NCBI GenBank assembly: GCA_041689615.1
Contig: JBDNFW010000033.1
Span: 267,707 to 331,706, forward strand
Direction of reading: 5' to 3'
DNA from: UBA7359 sp041689615
GTDB lineage: Bacteria > Pseudomonadota > Gammaproteobacteria > Eutrophobiales > Eutrophobiaceae
DNA: 64,000 bases
In this document: positions 54,166 through 63,652 of the stretch, in pieces
Layout of the letters: the number at the start of each line of letters is the position of its first letter
Numbering within the stretch: the stretch's first letter is position 1
Translations under genes and position numbers: made by a program
The notes under the pieces: model-generated
What the model saw: only the letters and a program-made list of their open reading frames with translations
The model's database searches: none
Told to the model about the DNA's origin: nothing

Positions 54166-55488
54166 TCAAGCCGCTTCATCGTCTTTAGATTTACTCGTAT
54201 CCACCATGCAACGCTTATGGTCGATGTGATACTGAAATTCATCTCTGAATTGCTTAACGAAACTTCTTACTGGCCACGCTGCTGCATCACCAAAAGCACA
54301 AATCGTACGTCCTTCAATCTTGCTGGCAACATCATCAAGCTTATCCAAGTCACCTTGCTCACCTTTGCCTTCTTCAATGCGTTTTACAACACGATACAAC
54401 CAACCGGTGCCTTCGCGACAAGGCGTACATTGACCACAAGATTCGGAATAATAAAAACGTGAAAGACGTTCTAAAGCTTTAACCATACAAGTTGTATCAT
54501 CCATTACGATAACAGCACCAGAACCTAACATTGAACCGGATTTAGAAACGGAATCGTAATCCAGATTTGTTTCCAACATCACATCACCATGTACAACCGG
54601 CATAGAACAGCCACCCGGAATAACCGCTTTCAAACCGCGACCATTACGTACACCACCGGCCATCTCAAGCAATTTTGAAAAAGGTGTTCCTAAAGGTATT
54701 TCAAAGTTACCGGGATTGTTAACGTGTCCGCTAACAGAAAAACATTTCATGCCACCACTGTTCGGCACACCTTTATCAGCAAACCAGGTTCCACCATTTT
54801 TAAGTATGCTAGGAACAGAAGCAAAACTTTCTGTGTTGTTAATCGTTGTCGGTCTTCCATACAAACCAAAGTTTGCTGGAAAAGGTGGTTTAAATCTCGG
54901 CAGACCTTTTTTACCTTCAAGTGATTCAAGCAATGCCGTCTCTTCACCGCAAATATAAGCACCTGCACCCAGACTTGCGTGAATATCGATATCAACACCA
55001 CTTCCTAAAATATTTTTACCTAATAAACCTTCGCGATAAGCTTCTTTCAATGCGTTATCAAACCGTGGGAAAGGTTCATCCAGAAATTCACCACGAATAT
55101 AGTTATAACCGACACTTGATCCTGTTGCATAACAAGCGATGGCCATACCTTCTACAACGGAATGCGGGTTGAAACGTAATATATCTCTATCCTTACAGGT
55201 GCCAGGTTCACTCTCATCAGAATTACAAACGATATATTTTTGTTCGGCCATACTGCGCGGCATAAAACTCCATTTCAATCCAGTAGGAAAGCCTGCGCCA
55301 CCGCGCCCTCTCAAGCCTGAGTTTTTAACTTCTTCGATAACTTTCTCTTGTGGTATTTTTTCATTGATAATTTTTTTCAGAGCTTCGTAACCACCCACCT
55401 TTAAATAATTTTCAAAGGTCCATGGCTCATCAAACTTGAGCGTGGCATAACAAACGTTATTCATTTCCATTGTTTTAGGGTTGTTCAT
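54166..55488 (-). CDS. nuoF: NADH-quinone oxidoreductase subunit F
   Basis: This 440-residue NADH- and FMN-binding subunit has the nucleotide motif GLRGRGGAGFPTG, GAGAYICGEETALLES and the N3 cluster site ESCGQCTPCREG. It starts 4 bp inside nuoE, showing coupling with its partner. Confidence 0.97.
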   Translation of the reverse strand: MNNPKTMEMNNVCYATLKFDEPWTFENYLKVGGYEALKKIINEKIPQEKVIEEVKNSGLRGRGGAGFPTGLKWSFMPRSMAEQKYIVCNSDESEPGTCKDRDILRFNPHSVVEGMAIACYATGSSVGYNYIRGEFLDEPFPRFDNALKEAYREGLLGKNILGSGVDIDIHASLGAGAYICGEETALLESLEGKKGLPRFKPPFPANFGLYGRPTTINNTESFASVPSILKNGGTWFADKGVPNSGGMKCFSVSGHVNNPGNFEIPLGTPFSKLLEMAGGVRNGRGLKAVIPGGCSMPVVHGDVMLETNLDYDSVSKSGSMLGSGAVIVMDDTTCMVKALERLSRFYYSESCGQCTPCREGTGWLYRVVKRIEEGKGEQGDLDKLDDVASKIEGRTICAFGDAAAWPVRSFVKQFRDEFQYHIDHKRCMVDTSKSKDDEAA

Positions 55489-55979
55489 TCAAACTCATCC
55501 AGAATTTCGTCGACCTTTCCCGGCGTCAACTTCTCGTAATACTTATGATCAATCATCATCATTGGCCCACCACAACAGGCAGCAAGACACTCTTCTTCAC
55601 ACTTCATGAAAAATTTTCCGTCTTTAGTTGATTCACCCGTCTTAATTCCCAATTTTTTCTCAATATGATTCACTATGGTGTCAGACCCCATCAACATGCA
55701 GGAAATATTAGTACACACTGAAATACTGTGACGACCGACGGGTTCTGTTTCAAACATGGAATAAAAAGAAACCACTTCATAAACTGCAATATGAGACATA
55801 CCGAGATAGTCCGCGACAGCATCCATTAATTCTGTTGATAAATAACCGTCATTTTGATGTTGTGCTTCGCGAAGAGCAGCTAGTACAGCAGACTGCTTTC
55901 TGTCTTCTGGATACTTTTTCAACCACGCATCAATTTCTGATCGCGTATGTTCGGTTAATATTTGAGCTGCTTCAGTCAT
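55485..55979 (-). CDS. nuoE: NADH-quinone oxidoreductase subunit E
   Basis: This 164-residue 2Fe-2S subunit has cluster cysteines in CTNISC and CLAACCGGP. It forms the NADH dehydrogenase module with NuoF. Two hairpin elements (56016-56258) separate it from nuoD. Confidence 0.96.
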   Translation of the reverse strand: MTEAAQILTEHTRSEIDAWLKKYPEDRKQSAVLAALREAQHQNDGYLSTELMDAVADYLGMSHIAVYEVVSFYSMFETEPVGRHSISVCTNISCMLMGSDTIVNHIEKKLGIKTGESTKDGKFFMKCEEECLAACCGGPMMMIDHKYYEKLTPGKVDEILDEFE

Positions 55980-56015
55980 TTATTAACACCAAAATTTAAT
56001 AATGGATTAGAACAA

Positions 56016-56120
56016 GTAATTTCTTTCAAGATGAGGCGCCGTGCTTTTTTAGACGCGGAGCATATGTTTAATATGTGAGCATCTAAAAAAGTGCAGCAAC
56101 GAAATATTGGAAGAAAGTAC
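56016..56120. repeat. Hairpin element E1 between nuoD and nuoE
   Basis: A strong stem pairs GTGCTTTTTTAGA..GAGCATAT (56041-56064) with ATATGTGAGC.TCTAAAAAAG (56071-56093), with outer pairing of GTAATTTCTTTC (from 56016) with GAAGAAAGTAC (to 56120). In RNA it would form a long hairpin 37 bases ahead of the nuoE start. No protein is supported here. Confidence 0.8.
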
Positions 56121-56134
56121 GACGTAATAAATTT

Positions 56135-56258
56135 GATGAGCGAGTAGTTTTTGTCCATGCAAGGCGTGAGGTTCTGAGTGTCCGGAGCGTACATGTTAGT
56201 ACGTGAGGAACACGAAGAGCCGAGCAACGCAGCATGGGCGAAAAATACGACGCTCATC
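56135..56258. repeat. Long imperfect palindrome E2 at the end of nuoD
   Basis: GATGAGCG (56135-56142) and CGCTCATC (56251-56258) bound an almost continuous palindrome: TTTTTGTCCATG pairs with CATGGGCGAAAAA, GCGT with ACGC, and the tip is GTAC-atgtta-GTAC. The nuoD stop codon TGA (56254-56256) is inside the right arm. It carries ATGAGCG-type ends, like the inner part of element D. Confidence 0.82.
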
Positions 56259-57507
56259 GGTCAATTTCTCCGAATACTATGTCTTGTGTACCAATTACTG
56301 CGACTACGTCAGACAACATATGTCCTTTCACCATTTCATTCATTGAAGATAAATGAGCGAAACCTGGAGCACGTACTTTTAAACGATACGGTTTATTTGC
56401 ACCATCGGAAATAAGATAAATACCAAACTCACCTTTCGGATGCTCTACTGCGGAATACACTTCCCCTTCAGGCACACAATAACCTTCAGTAAATAATTTA
56501 AAATGATGAATTAATGATTCCATATCATCTTTCATTTCTTCACGTCTAGGTGGTGTTAATTTATGATCATCAATAATAACAGGACCGGAATTTTGTCTTA
56601 ACCAATCAACACATTGTTTAATAATTTGATTCGATTGGCGCATTTCTTCAACGCGAACCAGATAGCGATCATAACAATCGCCATCAGTACCAACAGGGAT
56701 ATCAAAATCGAGTTGGTCGTATACTTCATAGGGTTGTTTCTTTCTTAAATCCCATTCAATACCCGAACCGCGTAACATGGGGCCGGTAAAACCGAGTTGC
56801 AATGCGCGCTCAGGTGAAACTACACCAATACCAACTGTTCGTTGTTTCCAGATACGGTTATCGGTGAGTAAAGTTTCGTATTCATCAATATGTCCTGGAA
56901 AACGATCAGTAAACGATTCAATATAATCCAGTAATGATCCCTGTCTGTTTTCATTCATGCGATCGACTTCTTCTTGCTTATGCCATTTTGATGCTTCGTA
57001 CTTTGGCATCATTGAAGGTAAATCACGATAAACACCACCGGGGCGATAATAATTTGCATGCATTCGTGTTCCTGACACGGCTTCATAACAATCCATCAAA
57101 TCTTCTCGTTCACGAAAACAATAAAGAAACATAGTCATCGCGCCAATATCGAGACCATGAGTTCCTAACCACATAAGATGATTCAGTACACGTGTAATTT
57201 CATCAAACATGACTCGAATATATTGCGCACGTATTGGCGGTGTAACTCCGAGTAATTTTTCTATTGCCATGACATAAGCATGTTCATTACACATCATCGA
57301 AACGTAATCGAGTCTATCCATATAGCCTATACTTTGGTTGAATGGCTTACTTTCAGCCAGCTTCTCAGTACCACGATGTAATAAACCAATATGCGGATCG
57401 GCACGTTCAATAACTTCGCCATCCATCTCAAGAATGAGTCTAAGTACACCATGCGCAGCAGGATGTTGTGGACCGAAATTCATTGTCATATTACGAATCT
57501 CAGGCAT
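56254..57507 (-). CDS. nuoD: NADH-quinone oxidoreductase subunit D
   Basis: This 417-residue 49-kDa-type subunit lines the quinone site. It shows MTMNFGPQHPAAHGVLRL, PHIGLLHRGTEKL, the ELPS-like VYRDLPSMMP region, and the C-terminal FGEIDR end. It is separate from NuoC, whose gene overlaps it by 8 bp. Its stop is embedded in repeat element E2. Confidence 0.97.
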   Translation of the reverse strand: MPEIRNMTMNFGPQHPAAHGVLRLILEMDGEVIERADPHIGLLHRGTEKLAESKPFNQSIGYMDRLDYVSMMCNEHAYVMAIEKLLGVTPPIRAQYIRVMFDEITRVLNHLMWLGTHGLDIGAMTMFLYCFREREDLMDCYEAVSGTRMHANYYRPGGVYRDLPSMMPKYEASKWHKQEEVDRMNENRQGSLLDYIESFTDRFPGHIDEYETLLTDNRIWKQRTVGIGVVSPERALQLGFTGPMLRGSGIEWDLRKKQPYEVYDQLDFDIPVGTDGDCYDRYLVRVEEMRQSNQIIKQCVDWLRQNSGPVIIDDHKLTPPRREEMKDDMESLIHHFKLFTEGYCVPEGEVYSAVEHPKGEFGIYLISDGANKPYRLKVRAPGFAHLSSMNEMVKGHMLSDVVAVIGTQDIVFGEIDR

Positions 57508-58183
57508 CGCTTTGTTCCTCTTCCGGTTTTACAAAACGATTATCATCACGAATAACTCTTGGAACCAGAACTCGATTAGTGATGGTGACAGGCGCATAGA
57601 CAACGCGTTTTTTATCCACGTCATAATGCACTTCAACATTACCTTCTAATGGAAAATCTTTACGGAAAGGATGACCAATAAAACCGTAGTCTGTCAGTAT
57701 GCGTCGCAGATCAGGATGACCGTCGAAGAGTATGCCAAACAGATCAAACGCTTCCCGTTCAAACCAGTTTGCTGAATTCCAGATATCCGTTACTGAAGCT
57801 ATACGAGGTGGTTCATCCGAAACAAAACAACGTAATCGTAAGCGGATGTTATGTTTTAAAGATAATAAATGGTAGACAACGGCAAAACGTTTGTTGTCTT
57901 CTGTAATAGTTTCCTTCGACGATTCTCTACCTCGACTAAATCCAATAGAAGTCGTTTCATGTGTTGCCCAATCAACCTGACCATATGTAGAGTAATCAAC
58001 ACCACAAAGATCCGATAATTGAGAAAAACTGAATTGTTCATCGTCACGTAATATTTTACACACTGATAGTATCTTATCAGCAGGCAATACTAATGTGAGT
58101 TGATTACGATCAAGAACACAAGTAATCGACTCATTACTGAATCGTTTTTCTAATTTTGACCTAAGACTAGAGGCAGATTCCAT
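57500..58183 (-). CDS. nuoC: NADH-quinone oxidoreductase subunit C
   Basis: This 227-residue 30-kDa-type hydrophilic subunit has the conserved block WFEREAFDLFGILFDGHPDLRRILTDYGF followed by GHPFRKDFPLEG. It ends in an acidic tail overlapping nuoD by 8 bp and starts 26 bp after nuoB. Confidence 0.96.
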   Translation of the reverse strand: MESASSLRSKLEKRFSNESITCVLDRNQLTLVLPADKILSVCKILRDDEQFSFSQLSDLCGVDYSTYGQVDWATHETTSIGFSRGRESSKETITEDNKRFAVVYHLLSLKHNIRLRLRCFVSDEPPRIASVTDIWNSANWFEREAFDLFGILFDGHPDLRRILTDYGFIGHPFRKDFPLEGNVEVHYDVDKKRVVYAPVTITNRVLVPRVIRDDNRFVKPEEEQSDA

Positions 58184-58209
58184 TATATCTGTTATTTTTT
58201 AGTGATTAT

Positions 58210-58689
58210 TTATCGAGCGATTGTATTAGTTCGTTTTATCTTTTTTTGTAACTGTATTATCCCGTATAAAAGCGCTTCTGCCGTTGGCGGACATCCCGGC
58301 ACATAAACATCGACCGGCACAATTCGATCACAACCTCTGACAACAGCATAAGAATAATGATAATAACCTCCACCATTGGCACAGGATCCCATCGAAATTA
58401 CCCAACGTGGTTCAGCCATCTGGTCATACACTTTTCGTAATGCCGGTGCCATTTTATTGACCAGCGTTCCAGCCACGATCATTACATCGGACTGTCTTGG
58501 ACTAGGACGAAATACAATACCAAAACGATCCAAATCGTAACGAGACGCACCTGCTTGCATCATTTCAACCGCACAACATGCTAAGCCAAATGTCATCGGC
58601 CACATTGAGCCGGTTCTCGCCCAATTGATTAAATTATCAATATTGGTTGTAACGATACCTTGTTCATGAATTTTTTCTTCTGCGCCCAT
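58210..58689 (-). CDS. nuoB: NADH-quinone oxidoreductase subunit B
   Basis: This 159-residue subunit carries the last cluster, N2, with the adjacent-Cys motif LACCAVEMM, GSCANGGGYYHYSY and VPGCPPTAEALLYG. It reduces quinone with NuoD and begins 7 bp after nuoA. Confidence 0.97.
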   Translation of the reverse strand: MGAEEKIHEQGIVTTNIDNLINWARTGSMWPMTFGLACCAVEMMQAGASRYDLDRFGIVFRPSPRQSDVMIVAGTLVNKMAPALRKVYDQMAEPRWVISMGSCANGGGYYHYSYAVVRGCDRIVPVDVYVPGCPPTAEALLYGIIQLQKKIKRTNTIAR

Positions 58690-58696
58690 CAGTCCT

Positions 58697-59065
58697 TTAT
58701 TCCCATTCTAAAGCGCCTTTGCGCCATTCATATATAAAACCAACAACGAGTACACCTAAAAATATCATCATTGCCCAAAAGCCAGTCATACCAACATGTT
58801 CAAGCGCGACAGCCCATGGAAATAAGAAAGCAATCTCAAGATCAAAGATGATAAATAGAATGGCAACAAGATAATATCGAACATCGAATTTCATACGGGC
58901 ATCTTCAAATGCCTCAAAACCACATTCGAATGGCGATTGTTTTGCTTTGTCTGGTCTTGAATGTCCAAGAATTTTACCTAAACCCAAACCTAAACCTAAT
59001 AGAACCACGCCCATCACCAGACCGATGACTATAAAAACAAGAATTGGAAAGTAATTATTCAGCAT
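58697..59065 (-). CDS. nuoA: NADH-quinone oxidoreductase subunit A
   Basis: This 122-residue membrane subunit has three helices and the conserved PFECGFEAFEDARMKFDVRYYLVAILFIIFDLE loop and helix. It is the first gene of the complete nuoA-N operon; the promoter should lie in 59066-59398. Confidence 0.96.
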   Translation of the reverse strand: MLNNYFPILVFIVIGLVMGVVLLGLGLGLGKILGHSRPDKAKQSPFECGFEAFEDARMKFDVRYYLVAILFIIFDLEIAFLFPWAVALEHVGMTGFWAMMIFLGVLVVGFIYEWRKGALEWE

Positions 59066-59398
59066 TTAGACGCATTAATATTTAAATCGTTATTTTAATT
59101 TTCATTATACAAACAAGATTCATACCAAGCACTGAAAACCTTAAAGAAATAAGCAATTAATCTCACTAATCTCAATTAAATATATCGTATCAGGAAAATA
59201 TGCTTGTCATATTACAACGACATTCTCAGATACAATGCCATTAATCAACTAGACTAATATCCATAGTAAGTATAATTAATATTAGCGCTAATGTGCGTTT
59301 AATCTATCCTTATATGTACTAATTATAACTAATTGATAAAAAAATACTTTTTTGTTTCGCCCTGACTGTAGCTGTCAGTCTTGATTAAATGGATAACG
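59066..59398. promoter_or_regulatory. Divergent promoter region between nuoA and the GGDEF-EAL gene
   Basis: Both flanking genes start outward, so this AT-rich 333-bp gap must hold two promoters. No operator or sigma-28 pattern was convincing. CTGAC..GTCAG near 59361-59379 forms a short inverted repeat just before the plus-strand gene. No small gene was seen. Confidence 0.4.
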
Positions 59399-61936
59399 AT
59401 GATTTTATCTACAATTAAAAAGTGGCTGTCAGCACAAAATCAATCAGAAAGAGCACTGATTAGCAGCGAAAAACGCTATCAAGACTTTGTTACATCCTCT
59501 CGTGACTGGATCTGGGAATGCGACCCAAAAGGCTATACTACTTATTCAAACCAAGCCGTCATTAACATCCTTGGCTACACTCCTGATGAACTCAGCAAAA
59601 TATCCGTTTTTGATCTAATGCACGAAGATGACCTGATAGATATGGATGAAATGTTTTCTGAGTGCATTGCTAGTAAAAAAGGTTGGCATAACAAGCTTAT
59701 TCGCTGGAAAAGCAAACAGGGCGAATGGCGTTTTATTGAAAGTACCAGCGCTGTTGTCTTTGATGATAATGGTGATTTTTCCGGCTTTCGTGGCGTTGAT
59801 CGTGACATTACGGAAAGAATCAAGCGTGAACAAACTTATAGACAAAGTCTAAAAACATTAAATAATGCTTTTGATACCACTCCCGACAGCGTTTCAATAA
59901 CACGCCTGTCTGATGGCCGCTTTATTTATGCTAATCCCGCTTTGGCACAAATGAGCAAATATCCCCTTGATGAAATTATTGGAAAAACAATTTTTGAATT
60001 AAATTTTTATCATCACCCTGAAGCCAGGAACGTCCTTATTAAGAAACTGCTTGCAGGAGAGTTGGTTTCTGATTTTGAGACAGACTTTAAAAGTAAAGAT
60101 GGTGAAATTATTCCCGGCTCTGTGTCTTGCTCATTAGTAGAGTTAGATGATGAAAAATGCATTATAACAATATTAAGAAACATATCTGAACGTAAAGCTG
60201 CTGAATATGAACTCAGGAAACTTTCGACAGCAATTGAGCAAAGCCATGATGCTATTTTTATCACCAATGCTGAAGGAATAATTGAATACGTAAACTCAAG
60301 ACTGCTTAAACTCACTGGTTTTGAAAAAGAAGAGCTTATCGGATACAAACCCAATAAATGGAAGTCAAACAAAACTTCAGAGGAGGTTTATGACGACTTA
60401 TGGCAAACAATCATTTCAGGAAAAGTCTGGACTGGCGAAATTCTAAATCGCAAGAAAAATGGTGAATGTTATTGGTCTTCTGAAAATATCTCGCCCATTC
60501 TTGATCAAGACGGCAAGATTTCTCACTATCTAGGTTCCCAGCAAGACATCACTGAAATTCACAACCTTAATCAGCAACTCACTTGGCAAGCCAGTTACGA
60601 TGGTTTAACCGGACTGGTCAACCGTAGCGAGTTTGAGCGTCGTCTTAAACGCATTGTTATTAACCCAAACAAGAATACTAAAGATGAACATGCATTATTC
60701 TTTCTGGGTCTTGATCAATTCAAAGTCGTAAATGATACTTGCGGGCATACAGCGGGAGATGAGTTACTAAGGAAACTGAGTGAAGTTTTACAAGGCAAAG
60801 TGCGTAAACGTGATACTTTGGCACGTTTTGGTGGAGATGAATTTGCTGTGCTAATGGAACACTGTTCACTCGATCAAGCTTATCGTGTCGCCGATAGTTT
60901 GTTAGAAGCAGTACAGGAATATCAATTTCAGTGGGAACAAAAAGTATTTAGAGTAGCCGTAAGTATCGGCTTAATTCCAATCACTGATAAAGATTTAAGT
61001 ACAACAGAATTATTGAAAAATGCCGATAGCGCCTGCTATATCGCAAAAGAACAAGGTAGAAACAGAATCCATGTTTATCATCTTAAAGATGAGGATATTG
61101 CACGCAGACATGGTGAAATGAGCTGGGTAACCAAAATCTACCAGGCGTTGAATCAAAATCGTTTTTGTCTGTACGCACAATCTATTGCCTCACTCAAAAA
61201 AGACAATTCCATAGAAAGCAGCCGCTATGAAATTTTACTAAGAATGATAGATGATACGGGTAACATAATTACACCGGATCAATTCTTTACGGCAGCAGAA
61301 CGATACAACCTTTCGACAAAACTGGATCAATGGGTAATTAAACATATTTTTAAAGCACTAAAAAATCATCCTGACTTTTTACGACAAACTGAGTTCATTT
61401 GTATCAACCTTTCCGGCTTCTCACTCACAGAAAAAGATCTGCTTGATAATATTATTAATCTCTTATTAGAAAATGCGAATGATATCGATCCGAAAAAATT
61501 ATGTTTTGAAATTACTGAAACAGCAGCGATTACTCACCTTTCAAACGCCTCAAAATTTATTTCTATTCTCAGAAACATTGGCTGTAAATTTGCGTTAGAT
61601 GATTTTGGTAGTGGTCTTTCCTCTTTCGGTTACCTAAAAAATTTACCGGTTGATTACCTCAAAATTGACGGAATGTTCGTAAAAGATATTGTCGATGATC
61701 CGATCAATCACGCTATGGTTAAATCGATTAATGAGATTGGCCATGTTATGAAAATGAAAACCATTGCCGAATATGTAGAGAATGATGAGATTAAGGGAAT
61801 GTTAAGAGAAATTGGTGTTGACTATGCGCAAGGACACGGCATCAGTATTCCTGTCCCTTTAGATGATCTGTTGGAAAAACATGACGCGAAAACAAACAAT
61901 GTTATAAAACTGCAACCGCACGAGAAAACTGCATAA
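59399..61936 (+). CDS. PAS-PAS-PAS-GGDEF-EAL cyclic-di-GMP protein
   Basis: This 845-residue cytoplasmic protein has three PAS domains (about 25-135, 148-270, 275-400), a diguanylate cyclase domain with intact RFGGDEF near 477, and a phosphodiesterase domain. The latter shows YEILLRM at the EAL site, ICINLSGFSL, FEITETAAI, LDDFGSGLSSFGYL, YLKIDG and QGHGIS, so its metal ligands appear present. Both making and breaking c-di-GMP are thus possible, with PAS input. I start at the ATG at 59399; a TTG at 59381 is an alternative. The N-terminal 20 residues hold no clear membrane helix. Confidence 0.93.
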   Translation: MILSTIKKWLSAQNQSERALISSEKRYQDFVTSSRDWIWECDPKGYTTYSNQAVINILGYTPDELSKISVFDLMHEDDLIDMDEMFSECIASKKGWHNKLIRWKSKQGEWRFIESTSAVVFDDNGDFSGFRGVDRDITERIKREQTYRQSLKTLNNAFDTTPDSVSITRLSDGRFIYANPALAQMSKYPLDEIIGKTIFELNFYHHPEARNVLIKKLLAGELVSDFETDFKSKDGEIIPGSVSCSLVELDDEKCIITILRNISERKAAEYELRKLSTAIEQSHDAIFITNAEGIIEYVNSRLLKLTGFEKEELIGYKPNKWKSNKTSEEVYDDLWQTIISGKVWTGEILNRKKNGECYWSSENISPILDQDGKISHYLGSQQDITEIHNLNQQLTWQASYDGLTGLVNRSEFERRLKRIVINPNKNTKDEHALFFLGLDQFKVVNDTCGHTAGDELLRKLSEVLQGKVRKRDTLARFGGDEFAVLMEHCSLDQAYRVADSLLEAVQEYQFQWEQKVFRVAVSIGLIPITDKDLSTTELLKNADSACYIAKEQGRNRIHVYHLKDEDIARRHGEMSWVTKIYQALNQNRFCLYAQSIASLKKDNSIESSRYEILLRMIDDTGNIITPDQFFTAAERYNLSTKLDQWVIKHIFKALKNHPDFLRQTEFICINLSGFSLTEKDLLDNIINLLLENANDIDPKKLCFEITETAAITHLSNASKFISILRNIGCKFALDDFGSGLSSFGYLKNLPVDYLKIDGMFVKDIVDDPINHAMVKSINEIGHVMKMKTIAEYVENDEIKGMLREIGVDYAQGHGISIPVPLDDLLEKHDAKTNNVIKLQPHEKTA

Positions 61937-62171
61937 AAAAATAATCCGTAATTCAATTGGTGCCGCACTTGAAACTTGCATCCTCGACTTTGTCTCCTGA
62001 GTCGTTCTACCTCCTGCATCCATGCAGTCGTGTGTTTTAAGTATTTCCACCATCCATGGTGGTTCATGGGCGGACTCGATAAAGTACAATAAGAGCATGA
62101 TATAAATATACTTTTAATTATTTTAATTTGATAGATACCCCAAATATGCCCCATAATTAAACTTTGTAACT
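61937..62171. repeat. Partial relative (F) of the inner part of element A
   Basis: Between the GGDEF-EAL gene and the fic gene. The 26 bp at 62006-62031, containing CTGCATCCATGCAG, is identical to 7786-7811 in element A. It is followed by a second palindrome CCACCAT-cc-ATGGTGG (62047-62062). A motif of two short C-runs (62138-62152) resembles, in inverted orientation, G-runs at 63737-63754. No protein-coding gene is supported. Confidence 0.65.
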
Positions 62172-63557
62172 TCATTTAAACTGCTCTTTCCACTCATTAA
62201 ATTCGGAGAGCCTCAATCGGTATCTACTTAAATTACCTTCATGTAAATTCTGTAATTCTGTCTCTACTAGATCGATGAATTTATTCTGGACTTCTTCAGG
62301 CACGTGCCCTTCAGTTGCCTGCAAAATACTCTCTGTCTCATTGGCTAATTTATGTTTTACAATTTGTTCAATAATCGAGTACAAAATTTGCCTGTATTTC
62401 AAACGAACGGGATCTGGTTCAGCTACGGTGTTCCTAATTGCATTATATTGCTGACATGAGCGTTCGTATGCCCAAATAAAAACATCTTTTAACAAGCTGA
62501 CATTATTTAATTCATAGACTCCCAGTGTTCCTTCCACATACGCTTTTTCTGGGACTTCAATGAAGGATAAGGGACATAAGTTACTTTTTATTAAGGAAAT
62601 ATTTGCTCCTAACCGTGATACACGCTTATTAACATCAACAAATGGTTGTAAATAAGGAATGTGTACCATCACAAAAAAAGATTGTTCAAAAGGATCATTG
62701 ATGGCTCTTGTCTTTTCCAATATCAAGTCAAAATTTTGTTGAAGTTGCTGCGGGACACTTAAAGGTCGGTACACTGTACCAGCAATATCAACTATTCTTT
62801 CACGCACACGCCCACTATCATTCGGGTCACCAAGCAATCCATCGGACAAAATGCCATGCAAATTTAAAAACGTATAATTATTGAAATCGATTTCGGGTGC
62901 ATTTTCGATCAGAAGTTCGATCGCTCTTTTATGATTTAAGATCATCGTAGCTTCCGTTAGATCCTTTCCTTCTGCAACCTGCCCGGCTTCAATCAGGTTC
63001 TGTGTGTCTAATCGAGTATAAGTATTCCCCTCTAGTTTGCTCGATGCCCAAGACAGATCAATTAATAATCGATTTAAAATATCATTGGCATACGTACCCG
63101 CTATCTGATCCTGCTCTGCCGTCTTACCTATCTCGTGCAAATGCTTGTTTATATCAGAAGATAAATATTCTGTTTGATTGGGTTCATATTCCTCCAAAAA
63201 TTCTCTTTGATAACCTACTGGAGTCCTGTCATGGATTGGCTGCTGAACGTACTCACGCACTTCCTTTCCTTCTTCAGACATTGGAACATACGATTCCATT
63301 GTCCCCGTCACATTCAAATCTAATTTCAGATTAGCTTTTAAAGTATTTTCACACTTATATTTAGTAGCACGTGCTTCACCGAATTTAATAATTTTTCCAT
63401 CTTTGACCATCTCTGCTAAACGGCGTTTGAGCGTAGCATCGCTCGGGGCTTGCTCACCCATTGTCTTTTTAAGTGCTCTTAATATCTCACCCTTACCCAC
63501 ACCCTTTTCGTCGGTTCCAATGACTTCCAAGATGTCGTTATCATCTAATTTACTCAT
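62172..63557 (-). CDS. Fic-fold protein with altered catalytic motif and N-terminal HTH
   Basis: This 461-residue protein has an N-terminal winged-helix-like region (about 5-70), an inhibitory-helix match to [ST]xxxE[GN] (S172-x3-E176-G177 in SSKLEGN), and a Fic core whose signature reads YLQPFVDVNKRVSRL. Canonical Fic enzymes have HPFxDGNGR; here Gln304 replaces the catalytic His and Val replaces the first Gly, while Asp, Asn and Arg are kept. A similar QPF-DVNKR form occurs in other Fic-family proteins, so this is probably a distinct subfamily rather than a broken gene. AMPylation as in classical Fic enzymes is doubtful. The HTH and the phased repeats upstream suggest DNA binding and self-regulation. 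Confidence 0.85.
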   Translation of the reverse strand: MSKLDDNDILEVIGTDEKGVGKGEILRALKKTMGEQAPSDATLKRRLAEMVKDGKIIKFGEARATKYKCENTLKANLKLDLNVTGTMESYVPMSEEGKEVREYVQQPIHDRTPVGYQREFLEEYEPNQTEYLSSDINKHLHEIGKTAEQDQIAGTYANDILNRLLIDLSWASSKLEGNTYTRLDTQNLIEAGQVAEGKDLTEATMILNHKRAIELLIENAPEIDFNNYTFLNLHGILSDGLLGDPNDSGRVRERIVDIAGTVYRPLSVPQQLQQNFDLILEKTRAINDPFEQSFFVMVHIPYLQPFVDVNKRVSRLGANISLIKSNLCPLSFIEVPEKAYVEGTLGVYELNNVSLLKDVFIWAYERSCQQYNAIRNTVAEPDPVRLKYRQILYSIIEQIVKHKLANETESILQATEGHVPEEVQNKFIDLVETELQNLHEGNLSRYRLRLSEFNEWKEQFK

Positions 63558-63580
63558 AATATCTTTACAATAATGACCTC

Positions 63581-63652
63581 ATTTTGAGCCGATTATGAGC
63601 TGATTTTGAGCTGATTACAAGAAATTTTGAGCCGATTATGAGCTGATTTTGA
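63581..63652. repeat. Five helically phased TGAGCYGATT iterons upstream of fic
   Basis: The decamer TGAGC[CT]GATT starts at 63585, 63596, 63607, 63628 and 63639, at spacings of 11, 11, 21 and 11 bp, so all copies face nearly the same side of the helix. A 29-bp block containing two of them is directly repeated (63581-63609 and 63624-63652). It lies 24-95 bp upstream of the fic start, the position of an operator. Confidence 0.88.

Noticed and set aside
55976..56257. Open frame of 93 codons on the minus strand between nuoD and nuoE
   Set aside because: It lies almost wholly in two palindromic repeat elements and shows no recognisable protein pattern.
61222..61245. EAL motif reads EIL, possible inactive phosphodiesterase
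   Set aside because: The Glu ligand and the other catalytic motifs are present; the middle residue varies in active family members.
61822..62175. Minus-strand open frame overlapping the end of the GGDEF-EAL gene
   Set aside because: It overlaps a well supported gene and a repeat and has no family features.
63581..63652. Iterons as a replication origin
   Set aside because: No replication initiator gene, AT-rich unwinding element or DnaA boxes were recognised nearby; an operator fits better.
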